Shown in pieces: positions 1 to 8,319 of a DNA stretch of 64,000 bases. The position numbers were made by a program, and so were the translations under genes. The notes beneath the pieces were generated by a model, which was given only the letters and a program-made list of their open reading frames with translations, did not search any database and was not told where the DNA came from. Numbering within the stretch: position 1 is the stretch's first letter; every line of letters begins with the position of its first letter. Source of the DNA: Acetobacter pomorum (GTDB lineage Bacteria > Pseudomonadota > Alphaproteobacteria > Acetobacterales > Acetobacteraceae); NCBI RefSeq assembly GCF_002738225.1, contig NZ_PEBQ01000093.1, forward strand, positions 186,001-250,000, written 5' to 3'.

Positions 1-968
1 ATGGGTTTGCGTTCATCATCCAGCACAAAAAGGGATGTAATGGGCCTTTTGCGCTCGTTCATCAGCCGCAGGGCTTCAGAAGCAAAAATACCCGGCCCTA
101 TAGTGAGCGGTGAATCGTTCATGACATCTTTCGCCAACGTGGTCGTCAGGTCGTGATCAAGCGCACGGCGCAGGTCACCATCCGTGATCAGCCCCGCCAA
201 GGTGCCATTCTCACCCAGAATGGCCACGCATCCTAGCGCCTTGTGCGTCATTTCCACAATAACGTCACGCATGGGGGTGTTGGGTGTGGCCAATGGCATG
301 GCGTTATCTGTGCGCATCAGCTCCCGCACGGTGCGCAGGCGCGCGCCTAAGCGGCCGCCGGGGTGGTAGGTGCCAAAATCTGTGGCGGTAAAGCCGCGCT
401 GGCGCAGCAGAGCCACAGCCAGAGCATCACCAAATGCAAGTTGGGTGAGGGTACTGGTGGTGGGGGCCAGCCCCATCGGGCAGGATTCCGGCAAAGATGG
501 CAGGGTAAGTGCCACGGTTGCGGCAGAAGCCAGAGTGGAATGGGCACGGCTGGTTACAGCCAGCAGCGGCAGGCCCGTGCGGCGGGCATGGGCGGCAATG
601 TCTCCCAATTCCGTGGTTTCTCCGGAGTTGGAAAAAGCCAGAACGGCATCCCCTTTCTGCACCATCCCCAGATCACCGTGGGATGCCTCTGCCGGGTGCA
701 CAAATATGGCGGGCGTGCCGGTGCTGGCCAGTGTGGCCTGTACCTTGCGCGCAATATGGCCGGATTTACCAATGCCGGTTACAACCACACGCCCTGGCAG
801 CGCCAGAATAATGTCTATGGCCTCGGCAAAGGCGCCGCCCAACCCTACGGGGTTTTCCAGTGCCTCTGCCAGTGCATCCAGCCCCGCACGTTCTGTGCGC
901 ACAACGTCTGCCGCCTCTACGCCGGGGGAGGAGGAAGCCTGCGAGCTGATAGGGGTGGACATGTTCAT
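1..968 (-). CDS. kdsD: Arabinose-5-phosphate isomerase (KpsF/GutQ type), 3' end outside window
   Basis: Cytoplasmic enzyme that interconverts ribulose 5-phosphate and arabinose 5-phosphate, the first step towards KDO of lipopolysaccharide. The translation shows an N-terminal SIS sugar-isomerase domain with VVVTGIGKSGHIARK near residue 55, SNSGET near residue 100, and PMGLAPTTST followed by HPGGRLG. Two CBS domains follow from about residue 215. The reading frame is still open at base 1, so the last few residues of the second CBS domain are missing. Start taken at the ATG at 968; an in-frame ATG at 962 is equally possible. It reads in the same direction as the ribonuclease D gene upstream, about 50 bases apart. 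Confidence 0.93.
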   Translation of the reverse strand, partial: MNMSTPISSQASSSPGVEAADVVRTERAGLDALAEALENPVGLGGAFAEAIDIILALPGRVVVTGIGKSGHIARKVQATLASTGTPAIFVHPAEASHGDLGMVQKGDAVLAFSNSGETTELGDIAAHARRTGLPLLAVTSRAHSTLASAATVALTLPSLPESCPMGLAPTTSTLTQLAFGDALAVALLRQRGFTATDFGTYHPGGRLGARLRTVRELMRTDNAMPLATPNTPMRDVIVEMTHKALGCVAILGENGTLAGLITDGDLRRALDHDLTTTLAKDVMNDSPLTIGPGIFASEALRLMNERKRPITSLFVLDDERKP

Positions 969-1016
969 GCCGAGCCGATCCGGTTGACCAGAAAAAGAAA
1001 TGCGAAAACGCGTGAC

Positions 1017-1670
1017 TTACGCGCGGTGAGAGAAAATATCCGGGTCTTCATACCCCAGCAGGTCCAGCCGGGCGCGGGCGGGCAGGAAGTCATAACAGGC
1101 CTGCGCCAGTTCACGCCGGCCTTCACGCTCCAGCAGGGCAGACATTTTATCCCATAACGCATGAAGATACAGTACGTCCGATGCCGCATAGGCCAATTGT
1201 TCGGGCTTGAGTTCCAGCGCACCCCAATCCGATGTCTGCTGCTGTTTGCTCAGCTCCACGCCCAGCATGTCACGGCACAGGGCGGCAAGGCCGTGGCGGT
1301 CTGTAAAGGTGCGCACAAGGCGGGCGGCAATTTTGGTGCACACCACCGGGCTTACGGTAATGCCCAGCGCATGCTGCAGAATGGCCACGTCAAACCGTGC
1401 AAAATGCATGATCTTGGTGATGGACGGATCTGCCATAACACGCTTGAGGTTGGGGCAATCATACCCCTTGCCCCCAAGGGAGGGGGGGATGATCTGCACC
1501 AGATGTGCCGTGCCATCACCGGCAGAAAGCTGCACAAGGCACAGTCTGTCCCGGTGCGGGTTCAGGCCCATTGTTTCCGTATCCACGGCCACGGACCCAC
1601 TAAAGGTCACGTTGTCTGGAAGATCGTTCCGGTGCAGTGTAATGGCACCTTCGGATGGGGCAGAGGTCAT
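1017..1670 (-). CDS. rnd: Ribonuclease D-like 3'-5' exonuclease
   Basis: A 217-residue DEDD exonuclease acting on RNA 3' ends such as tRNA precursors. Exo I is VDTETMGL (acidic residues D30 and E32), Exo II lies around FARFDVAIL, and Exo III is YAASDVLYLH near residue 170. It consists of the exonuclease domain alone and lacks the C-terminal HRDC domains of the longer enterobacterial enzyme, which is usual for alphaproteobacterial short RNase D. The ATG at 1670 was chosen because AGGAG lies just upstream; the frame is open further but that part has no family similarity. It is divergent from rlmB. Confidence 0.9.
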   Translation of the reverse strand: MTSAPSEGAITLHRNDLPDNVTFSGSVAVDTETMGLNPHRDRLCLVQLSAGDGTAHLVQIIPPSLGGKGYDCPNLKRVMADPSITKIMHFARFDVAILQHALGITVSPVVCTKIAARLVRTFTDRHGLAALCRDMLGVELSKQQQTSDWGALELKPEQLAYAASDVLYLHALWDKMSALLEREGRRELAQACYDFLPARARLDLLGYEDPDIFSHRA

Positions 1671-1874
1671 AACCCGCTCCTGCGTGTTCTGTTGCTGTAT
1701 GCTGTTGTGTTCCAGACCGATACAGCCGGCGTGATGGAATGTCCATTCCTGCACGTTGTGTATGGCGCTGTTATGGCGGCGGCGCACATTTATATGCGGG
1801 ATAGGCGCAGGCAGGCGGAATGCGCTAGAAGGGCCTTATCTGTTACACCCTTAATAACCCGGAACTGTGTGTTT

Positions 1875-2717
1875 ATGCGTCAACCTCGTCATGGCCGTCC
1901 TGCGCGGCGCCCTCGTGTTTCTTCTGCTGGTGGGCGAGAAGGCGCGCCTTCGGCTCCGGCAGGCACATGCTGGCTGTTTGGCACGCACGCAGTGGCCGCA
2001 GCGCTTAACAATCCGCGCCGGGTTTATGAACGCCTGTTGGTAACGGAAGAAAATCATCCCGCATTGGAAGAGGCCACACGCTCAGGCCGAGGCGTGCGCG
2101 TGGCGCCAGAACTGGTGCAGCGTCAGCGGCTGGATGATCTGCTGGGGCCAGATGCGGTGCATCAGGGTGTAGCCCTTCTGGCGCGTGTTCTACCCCCTAT
2201 GCCGCTGGATGAGGCACTGGAACGTCCCGGCCCGGTGCTGGTGCTGGATCAGGTGACTGACCCACGGAACATCGGGGCCATTCTGCGCTCTGCCGCAGCG
2301 TTTGGGGCGGCCTGCCTTGTGGTGCAGGACCGCAACGCGCCGGAGGAAACTGCTGTGCTGGCCAAGGCAGCCTCTGGCGCGTTGGAAACCGTGCCCATGG
2401 TGCGTGAAGTTAACCTCTCCCGCGCTATTGAGCAGTTGCAGAAAAGCGGGTGCTGGACAGTGGGGCTGGATGCAGGCGGCACCACGTTGGATGGTGCCAG
2501 TTTTGATGGCCGCCGCGTAGCCCTTGTGCTGGGGGCAGAAGGCAAGGGCCTGCGCCGCTTAACGCGTGAAAGCTGTGATGAAATTGCCGGGCTTTACATG
2601 CCCGGAGAAATGGAAAGCCTGAACGTATCCGTAGCCGCCGCTGTGGGGCTTTACGAACTGGTGCGCCGGGGCATGCCCAGCGCGTACCAGAAAGCCGCAG
2701 CAAAAAAGCCCACGTAA
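1875..2717 (+). CDS. rlmB: 23S rRNA (guanosine-2'-O-)-methyltransferase, TrmH/RlmB family
   Basis: SPOUT-class 2'-O-methyltransferase of 280 residues that modifies 23S rRNA. After a basic, Arg-rich tail (residues 1-25) comes the substrate-binding domain (LFGTHAVAAAL). The catalytic knot carries TDPRNIGAILRSAAAFGA near residues 128-145, LVLGAEGKGL, and MESLNVSVAAAVGLYE, the three SpoU motifs. The ATG at 1875 fits the family N-terminus; the frame extends upstream without similarity. The gene is convergent with the NCS1 permease and the two coding regions overlap by 67 bases at their 3' ends. Confidence 0.92.
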   Translation: MRQPRHGRPARRPRVSSAGGREGAPSAPAGTCWLFGTHAVAAALNNPRRVYERLLVTEENHPALEEATRSGRGVRVAPELVQRQRLDDLLGPDAVHQGVALLARVLPPMPLDEALERPGPVLVLDQVTDPRNIGAILRSAAAFGAACLVVQDRNAPEETAVLAKAASGALETVPMVREVNLSRAIEQLQKSGCWTVGLDAGGTTLDGASFDGRRVALVLGAEGKGLRRLTRESCDEIAGLYMPGEMESLNVSVAAAVGLYELVRRGMPSAYQKAAAKKPT

Positions 2718-4003
2718 TACCCAATATCGGCCCCGCCCAGCCAACGGGCTACGGGGCCGGTATACAGGCTGCTGGTTGAAAACAGCGCAATGGTCAGCAC
2801 GGATGTTATGGCAAAAATGGTGGCGCCGCGTGTCCAACCCGGCGGAATGGGGTGCACTGTGCGGTCTCCAAAATACCAGTCCGCCAGCACAATGCCGATC
2901 CACGGGGCAATCCAGTACATGGTTACCAGCAGGTAGTCTGTATAAAGCGTGGTGTAGCGGCCAGCACCTGCCACAGCCAGCACATAGCCAAGGCTGGCTG
3001 TAAGAATGGCCGCGGCAATACGGGGTACATGTAGCCCTGCAGAAATAATGCTGTAACTGGCGGTGTTATCGTTAAATGAATTGCCGGTAATGGATGAAAG
3101 CGCAATGGCCCCCAGAGCTACGGCACCAAGCGGCCCCATAGCCTGCTGGAGCGAGGCAATAACCGCCGTGGGTGAGGCCTCTGCCACAGACCCGGCAGAA
3201 ATTAACCCCAGAATCTGGAACGGAATGGCCGAACCCAAAAGCCCGGCCAAAGCCAGCAACACCACCTTTTTGGGGCTGGTATTGGCAGGCAGATACCGCG
3301 TGTAATCTGAGGAATACGAGGCCCAAGACAGATTGAAGCTGACCAGCACACCCGTTGCCAGCAAAAAGGTGGAAAAGCTGACAGCATGATGCACCGCCAG
3401 CGGAGCCTGCCCCTTGAGCGCAAACACAATGCCAATAAGCGTGAACACCACCAGCAACACAGTGCCCAGATATTTCTGCAAGGCCTGCACCACGTGGTGC
3501 CCGTAAATGGAGGCTACCATCTGAATACTGGCCAGTATGCCCAAAGCCAGCCAGAAGGGCATGGAAAGCCCGGCCAGAAGCAGCAGCGCCATAAGGGCCG
3601 TGGCGGCGGGCACGTTATTTACGGCATCCCATCCCACGCAATAAATCCAGTTCAGAAACGCTGGAGGGCGCAGGCCTTTTTGCCCCAATGCGCGGCGAGA
3701 GGCCTCCATTTGTGTCAGCCCGGTTTTGGGGCCAATGGCGGCGGCTAGGGCTACAGGCAGCGCGCCTATCACATTGCCAATAATAATGGCGGCCACACCT
3801 GTTTGAAAATCCAGCCCCATACTTGTAAGCAACGCCCCTGTTACCCAGCCGCCGGGGCCAAGGTTGGGGGAAAAATGGCTCCAGAACACCCGGTCTGTCG
3901 GCATGGTTTTCAACGCAGCCGGAACGGGTTCTCTGACAGATGCGGCGGAAAGATCCTCCATCAGGCCACCGGTTTGTGGGGCTGAAGGGGGTGTTTGTGT
4001 CAT
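2651..4003 (-). CDS. NCS1-family cytosine/purine permease
   Basis: Integral inner-membrane transporter of about 450 residues with roughly 12 hydrophobic segments. The NCS1 hallmarks are WSHFSPNLGPGGWVTGAL at the N-terminus, a GW-x-A-V-N-N stretch, and WASYSSDYTRYLP in the middle, typical of the purine-cytosine permease branch. The substrate is probably a nucleobase or related cation, but it cannot be fixed from sequence. Two start codons (4012 and 4003) sit near an AGGA; 4003 gives better spacing. Its 3' end overlaps rlmB convergently. The short-chain dehydrogenase lies just upstream on the same strand. Confidence 0.85.
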   Translation of the reverse strand: MTQTPPSAPQTGGLMEDLSAASVREPVPAALKTMPTDRVFWSHFSPNLGPGGWVTGALLTSMGLDFQTGVAAIIIGNVIGALPVALAAAIGPKTGLTQMEASRRALGQKGLRPPAFLNWIYCVGWDAVNNVPAATALMALLLLAGLSMPFWLALGILASIQMVASIYGHHVVQALQKYLGTVLLVVFTLIGIVFALKGQAPLAVHHAVSFSTFLLATGVLVSFNLSWASYSSDYTRYLPANTSPKKVVLLALAGLLGSAIPFQILGLISAGSVAEASPTAVIASLQQAMGPLGAVALGAIALSSITGNSFNDNTASYSIISAGLHVPRIAAAILTASLGYVLAVAGAGRYTTLYTDYLLVTMYWIAPWIGIVLADWYFGDRTVHPIPPGWTRGATIFAITSVLTIALFSTSSLYTGPVARWLGGADIGYYVGFFAAAFWYALGMPRRTSS

Positions 4004-4055
4004 GGATGGCATGTTCCTGCGGCGTGGGGGCAAGGCGGGGGTAAAAACGAGCGTA

Positions 4056-4874
4056 TCATGAAAGATCAGGTTCGGGCATGGAACCTGCGGCCCCTGTGGG
4101 CTGATTGTTGTAGTAGGCCTCCGCCAGCCGGATGGGCAGCAGGTCCATAAAGCGGGAGCCAGCCACCAGCCACAGCGGAAAAATAATGCGCCGCTCATTA
4201 CGGCCCAGCCCGCGCAAAATGCGGCGGCACGCGGTGTTCACATCTGTTAGCCCCGGCATGGGGAAGGCGTTTTTGGCTACCATGGGGGTATTTAAAAACC
4301 CGCACACAACGGAGCTTAATAAAATACCGGCTTTTTTGGCGTTGCCGCCCGTGGCCACCATAAACCTGTCTACCGCCGCCTTGGCTGCGGAATAAGAGGG
4401 CGTGCCGGGGTAGGACACCACGCCCGCAACGGATGAAATGGCGCAAATACGCCCCCGCATGCCATCTGTCCCGCGCGGCTGATGCTGCATTACATCCAGC
4501 GCAGGTAGCACGGTGTTAAGCACACCCATCATGTCTGTTTCAAAAATACGATAAATCTGTGCCGCAGGTTCATACGGCATGCCATCGGGGGCCTGTGGCT
4601 TGCGGGTGCCCCCTGTTATGCCCGCGCAGGCCAGAACAAGCTTTAGCCCGTTGGTGCTGCGTATCCATGCATCCATGCCCGCACGGTCTGCCACATCGCC
4701 AAGGTGCAGATGCACGGCTGCACCTCGGCTTATGCAGGTTTTGGCCGTTTCTTCCAGCCGTTGTACGTTACGCCCGCCCAGATAAAGGGTGCGCCCTGGC
4801 CGAGCCAGCGTTTGGGCCAGCGTTTGCCCAAGGCCGGAGGATGCGCCAGTAATCAGAACGGTATTGTACTTCAT
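4056..4874 (-). CDS. Short-chain dehydrogenase/reductase (SDR)
   Basis: A 272-residue classical SDR. The N-terminal Rossmann motif TGASSGLG starts near residue 8. CAGITGG corresponds to the NNAG region, ISSVAG carries the catalytic Ser, and SYSAAKAA carries the Tyr and Lys of the active site. The C-terminal part (RRILRGLGRNERRIIFPLW) is basic and hydrophobic, as in membrane-associated SDRs. The substrate is unknown. Start at ATG 4874, next to the NAD(P)-binding motif as usual for the family. It is divergent from gmk and upstream of the NCS1 permease on the same strand. Confidence 0.85.
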   Translation of the reverse strand: MKYNTVLITGASSGLGQTLAQTLARPGRTLYLGGRNVQRLEETAKTCISRGAAVHLHLGDVADRAGMDAWIRSTNGLKLVLACAGITGGTRKPQAPDGMPYEPAAQIYRIFETDMMGVLNTVLPALDVMQHQPRGTDGMRGRICAISSVAGVVSYPGTPSYSAAKAAVDRFMVATGGNAKKAGILLSSVVCGFLNTPMVAKNAFPMPGLTDVNTACRRILRGLGRNERRIIFPLWLVAGSRFMDLLPIRLAEAYYNNQPTGAAGSMPEPDLS

Positions 4875-4973
4875 ATTCCAGATCGGTCTTTGCTTATGGT
4901 GGTTGTGGCATAGCATGGCGGCTTCTGGCATGAAGGCGCAAGACTGACAGACACAGCAGGCAGGGAAGGCAGC

Positions 4974-5627
4974 ATGGCGCAGAACGCACAGAGTAACCAC
5001 AACGGGGCAGAACAGCGGCGCGGCGTGTGCCTGGTTATTTCTGCGCCATCTGGGGCGGGCAAGTCCACCATTGCCAATGCCCTGCGTGCTTCCGAGCCCG
5101 CGCTAATGCATTCGGTTTCCGTTACCACCCGCCAGCCCCGGCCGGGGGAAAAGGAAGGCGTGCATTATCACTTCCGCACGATGGAAGATTTTGAGCGCAT
5201 GGCCGCGGCGGGAGAACTGCTGGAATGGGCCACCGTGTTTGGCCGTGGTTACGGTACCCCCCGCGCCCCGGTAGAGGCCGCATTGGCCGCAGGGCGGGAT
5301 ATGGTGTTTGACATAGACTGGCAGGGCCACCAGCAAATCCGCCGCGCGTTGCCTGATGATGTGGTGAGCCTGTTTGTGCTGCCACCATCACTGGAGGAAC
5401 TGGAGCGCCGCCTGCGTGGCCGTGCATCAGATCACCCCGATGAAATTGCCCGCCGCATGGCCGCCGCGCGGGATGAAATCTCGCATTGGCGGGAATTTGA
5501 TCACGTTATTATCAATACAGATCTGGACCGCGCCATTACAGAGGCACGTTCTGTGCTGGTGGCAGCACGCCTGCAAACCCGCCGCCGCACGGGGCTGTTG
5601 GATTTTGTTGCCAGTTTTGGAGCCTGA
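4974..5627 (+). CDS. gmk: Guanylate kinase
   Basis: Converts GMP to GDP with ATP in the cytoplasm. The 217-residue protein has the P-loop SAPSGAGKST near residues 22-31, the GMP-binding SVTTRQPRPGE and EGVHYHF motifs, and the lid segment RLRGRASD. Length is as expected. Start at ATG 4974 with GGAAGG ahead of it. The gene opens a co-directional run with hldE (5 bases downstream) and the AGE epimerase, which suggests one transcript. Confidence 0.96.
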   Translation: MAQNAQSNHNGAEQRRGVCLVISAPSGAGKSTIANALRASEPALMHSVSVTTRQPRPGEKEGVHYHFRTMEDFERMAAAGELLEWATVFGRGYGTPRAPVEAALAAGRDMVFDIDWQGHQQIRRALPDDVVSLFVLPPSLEELERRLRGRASDHPDEIARRMAAARDEISHWREFDHVIINTDLDRAITEARSVLVAARLQTRRRTGLLDFVASFGA

Positions 5628-5632
5628 ACAGC

Positions 5633-7066
5633 ATGGATTTTTCCGTCATTACCGTGCTGTGTCTGGGCGATGTGATGCTGGACCGGTTTTTATACGGCAG
5701 CATGGATCGGATTTCCCCCGAAGCACCCGTGCCTGTGTTGCTGCTCGATTCCCGGCGTGAAATGCCCGGAGGGGCCGGCAATGTGGCCAGCAACGTTATC
5801 TCGCTTGGAGGGCGTGCCGTGCTGGTGGGCCTTATTGGGCAGGATGAAGCCGGATCCAGCCTACGCGCCACGTTGGCGGAAAAAAATCGGCTGGTGGATG
5901 CTACGGTGCAAAGTGGCGCCCGGCCCACCATTTGCAAAACACGCTTTATTGCCGCGCATCAGCAGGTGGTGCGCGTAGATGAAGAAAGCCACGCCCCCCT
6001 TGCCGCCACAGAGCAGGATGCCCTGTGCCGCCAGATTGATGCACATATCGGGGCGTGTCAGGCCGTGGTGGTGTCTGATTACGGCAAGGGTGTGTGCACT
6101 CCGGCTGTGCTGGCACATTTGTTTCGTGCGGCGCAGCAAGCGGGCGTGCCTGTGTTTGTGGACCCCAAATCCACCGATTACACACATTACAAAGGGGCTA
6201 CCTGTATTACCCCCAATGCCAAGGAGCTGGCAGCAGCTTCTGGCATGCCGGTGGATACCGCAGCCCATGTAGAGGCCGCTGCCAGCAAGGTGATGGCACA
6301 AGCCGATGCACAGGCCATTCTGGCCACCCGGTCGGAAAAAGGCATGATGCTGGTGCGGCGGGAGGGTGAAGTGCTGGCTGTGCCCGCACGTGCGCGGGAA
6401 GTGTTTGATGTTTCTGGCGCGGGGGATACCGTTATTGCCACCATGGCGCTGGCTGTTGGTGCGGGCATGAGCTTTGAACAGGGCATGCGTGTGGCCAATG
6501 CGGCGGCTGGCGTGGTGGTGGGCAAGTTGGGCACGGCCACGGCGGATATTCAGGAAGTGCTGCACGAGCTGGAGGAACAGTCCGGCCCGGATGAAGTGCC
6601 CCATCTGCTGCCTTTGTCTGCGGCTTGTGCGCAGGTGGCGCGCTGGCAGGCGCGTGGCCTGCGTGTGGGTTTTACCAACGGGTGTTTTGATATTATCCAC
6701 CCCGGCCATATCAGCCTGCTGGCAGAAGCGCGCAGCGCGTGTGACAGGCTGGTGGTGGCGCTGAACACAGATGCCAGCGTGCGCCGCCTGAAAGGTGACA
6801 CACGGCCTGTGAACTCACTGGAATCCCGCGCCGCTGTTATGGCGGCCATCCGCTATGTGGATGCAGTGGTGGCATTTGATGAAGATACGCCGTTGGAGCT
6901 TATCCGTGCTCTGATGCCAGATGTGTTGGTAAAAGGGGCAGATTACCGGCCAGAACAGGTTGTGGGTGCAGATATTGTGCAGGCGGCAGGCGGCAGGCTG
7001 GTGCTGGCCGATTTGCAGCAGGGGCATTCTACCACATCCACAATCGGGCGGATTCGCAATACATGA
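5633..7066 (+). CDS. hldE: Bifunctional heptose 7-phosphate kinase / heptose 1-phosphate adenylyltransferase
   Basis: Makes ADP-heptose for the lipopolysaccharide inner core. The N-terminal half (about 1-320) is a ribokinase-fold kinase with GGAGNVASN and the catalytic DVSGAGDTV near residues 259-267. The C-terminal domain starts at FTNGCFDIIHPGHISL (about 347) and carries the nucleotidyltransferase HPGH motif. At 477 residues it is the standard fused form. It begins five bases after gmk, and its stop overlaps the start of the next gene (ATGA), pointing to translational coupling with the AGE-type epimerase. Confidence 0.95.
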   Translation: MDFSVITVLCLGDVMLDRFLYGSMDRISPEAPVPVLLLDSRREMPGGAGNVASNVISLGGRAVLVGLIGQDEAGSSLRATLAEKNRLVDATVQSGARPTICKTRFIAAHQQVVRVDEESHAPLAATEQDALCRQIDAHIGACQAVVVSDYGKGVCTPAVLAHLFRAAQQAGVPVFVDPKSTDYTHYKGATCITPNAKELAAASGMPVDTAAHVEAAASKVMAQADAQAILATRSEKGMMLVRREGEVLAVPARAREVFDVSGAGDTVIATMALAVGAGMSFEQGMRVANAAAGVVVGKLGTATADIQEVLHELEEQSGPDEVPHLLPLSAACAQVARWQARGLRVGFTNGCFDIIHPGHISLLAEARSACDRLVVALNTDASVRRLKGDTRPVNSLESRAAVMAAIRYVDAVVAFDEDTPLELIRALMPDVLVKGADYRPEQVVGADIVQAAGGRLVLADLQQGHSTTSTIGRIRNT

Positions 7067-8247
7067 CGGTGCATGATCTGCCGGGCGCAGAAAACCTGCC
7101 GCTTATGGCTGTGCGCAATCGCTTTGCGTGCTGGCTGTTTGAGGAGGCCTTGCCTTTCTGGGCCAGCACGGGGTGCGATGGCACAACCTCAAATCCGGCG
7201 GCCTTGGGGGCGCAGGAATGCCTGACTCTACAGGGCACGCCAGCCCTGCCACCGTTCAAGCGCGTAAGGGTGCAGGCGCGGCAGCTTTTTGTGTTTTCAT
7301 GGGCCGCCTTAAAAGGCTGGCAGCCTGCGGCGCAAAGGGCGGAAAGTATTTTCAGGTTTCTGCTTAACGCCCATAGGCCAGACGGTGGCTGGGTTAAGCT
7401 GCTGGCGCGTGATGGCGTTGTGCTGGATGATAGTGCAGATTTGTACGATATCGCTTTCGTGCTGTTTGCTCTGGCATGGTATGGCCGTGTGGACCGCACA
7501 GGCCAAGCGGTAGAACTGGCGCGGCAAACGCTTGCGTGGCTGGGGCAGACAATGGCCCTGCCCAATGGCGGGTTTATGAACACGCGGCCTGCTGATGATG
7601 CGTGGCGGCAGCAAAACCCCCACATGCATTTGCTGGAAGCTGTGCTGGCCTTGCATGAAACAACGGGCGATGTTGCAGATCTGGCGCAGGCCCACGCGTT
7701 ATATGCGTTGTTCAACCAACATTTTATGGATGAACGTACCGGCACGCTGGGCGAATATTTTGGGCCAGACTGGCAACCCGCCACCGGGCCAGAAGGCCAG
7801 TGGTGTGAGCCGGGGCATCATTTTGAATGGGTATGGCTGTTGCAGGCTTATGCCCGCCAAAGCGGGGTAGATACCGCAGCCCAGTCTGCACGCCTTTACC
7901 GTTTTGCACATCATTACGGTGTGGATGGCTCAACCGCTTTGGTGCGTGATGCCGTGGCGCGGAACGGGCAGGTGCTTAAACCCACCTTTCGCCTTTGGGT
8001 GCAGGGTGAGGCATTGCGGGGGGCGTTGTGCCATGATCCGCAGGATAAAGCCGGCTGGGCCACGCGCATGGCCAGTAATCTGCTTGACCGGTATTTTACA
8101 GGCTGCCCCATAGGCACATGGGTGGATCAGCTGGATGCACAGGCAGTGCCCGCTGTTAAGCAAATACCAAGCAGCTCGCTTTATCATATCGTAACCGCGT
8201 ATGATGCGCTGGATCAGGCCGCGCGGGCCTGTGTGCCACCCGTATAA
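7063..8247 (+). CDS. AGE-family epimerase/isomerase (N-acylglucosamine 2-epimerase superfamily)
   Basis: A 394-residue alpha/alpha-barrel protein. Family features are QARQLFVFSWA near residue 70, DLYDIAFVLFALAW, NPHMHLLEAVLAL, and the conserved histidines in EPGHHFEWVWLL and SSSLYHIVTAY. Relatives interconvert mannose and fructose (or their 6-phosphates), or epimerise N-acylglucosamine. The exact substrate is not determinable. Translation is probably coupled to hldE through an ATGA overlap, so a role in supplying sugar precursors for surface polysaccharide is a reasonable inference. Confidence 0.85.
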   Translation: MTVHDLPGAENLPLMAVRNRFACWLFEEALPFWASTGCDGTTSNPAALGAQECLTLQGTPALPPFKRVRVQARQLFVFSWAALKGWQPAAQRAESIFRFLLNAHRPDGGWVKLLARDGVVLDDSADLYDIAFVLFALAWYGRVDRTGQAVELARQTLAWLGQTMALPNGGFMNTRPADDAWRQQNPHMHLLEAVLALHETTGDVADLAQAHALYALFNQHFMDERTGTLGEYFGPDWQPATGPEGQWCEPGHHFEWVWLLQAYARQSGVDTAAQSARLYRFAHHYGVDGSTALVRDAVARNGQVLKPTFRLWVQGEALRGALCHDPQDKAGWATRMASNLLDRYFTGCPIGTWVDQLDAQAVPAVKQIPSSSLYHIVTAYDALDQAARACVPPV

Positions 8248-8319
8248 AAAACGCCGTGCGGAAATGTGCGTGCAGGCAGGACGTGGCAGCGCGAATCTGA
8301 TACAAGCGGTGCTGTGAGC

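Noticed and set aside
1161..1874. 238-codon N-terminal extension of rlmB
   Set aside because: It runs antisense through the ribonuclease D gene and has no similarity to the family; the ATG at 1875 gives the normal length.
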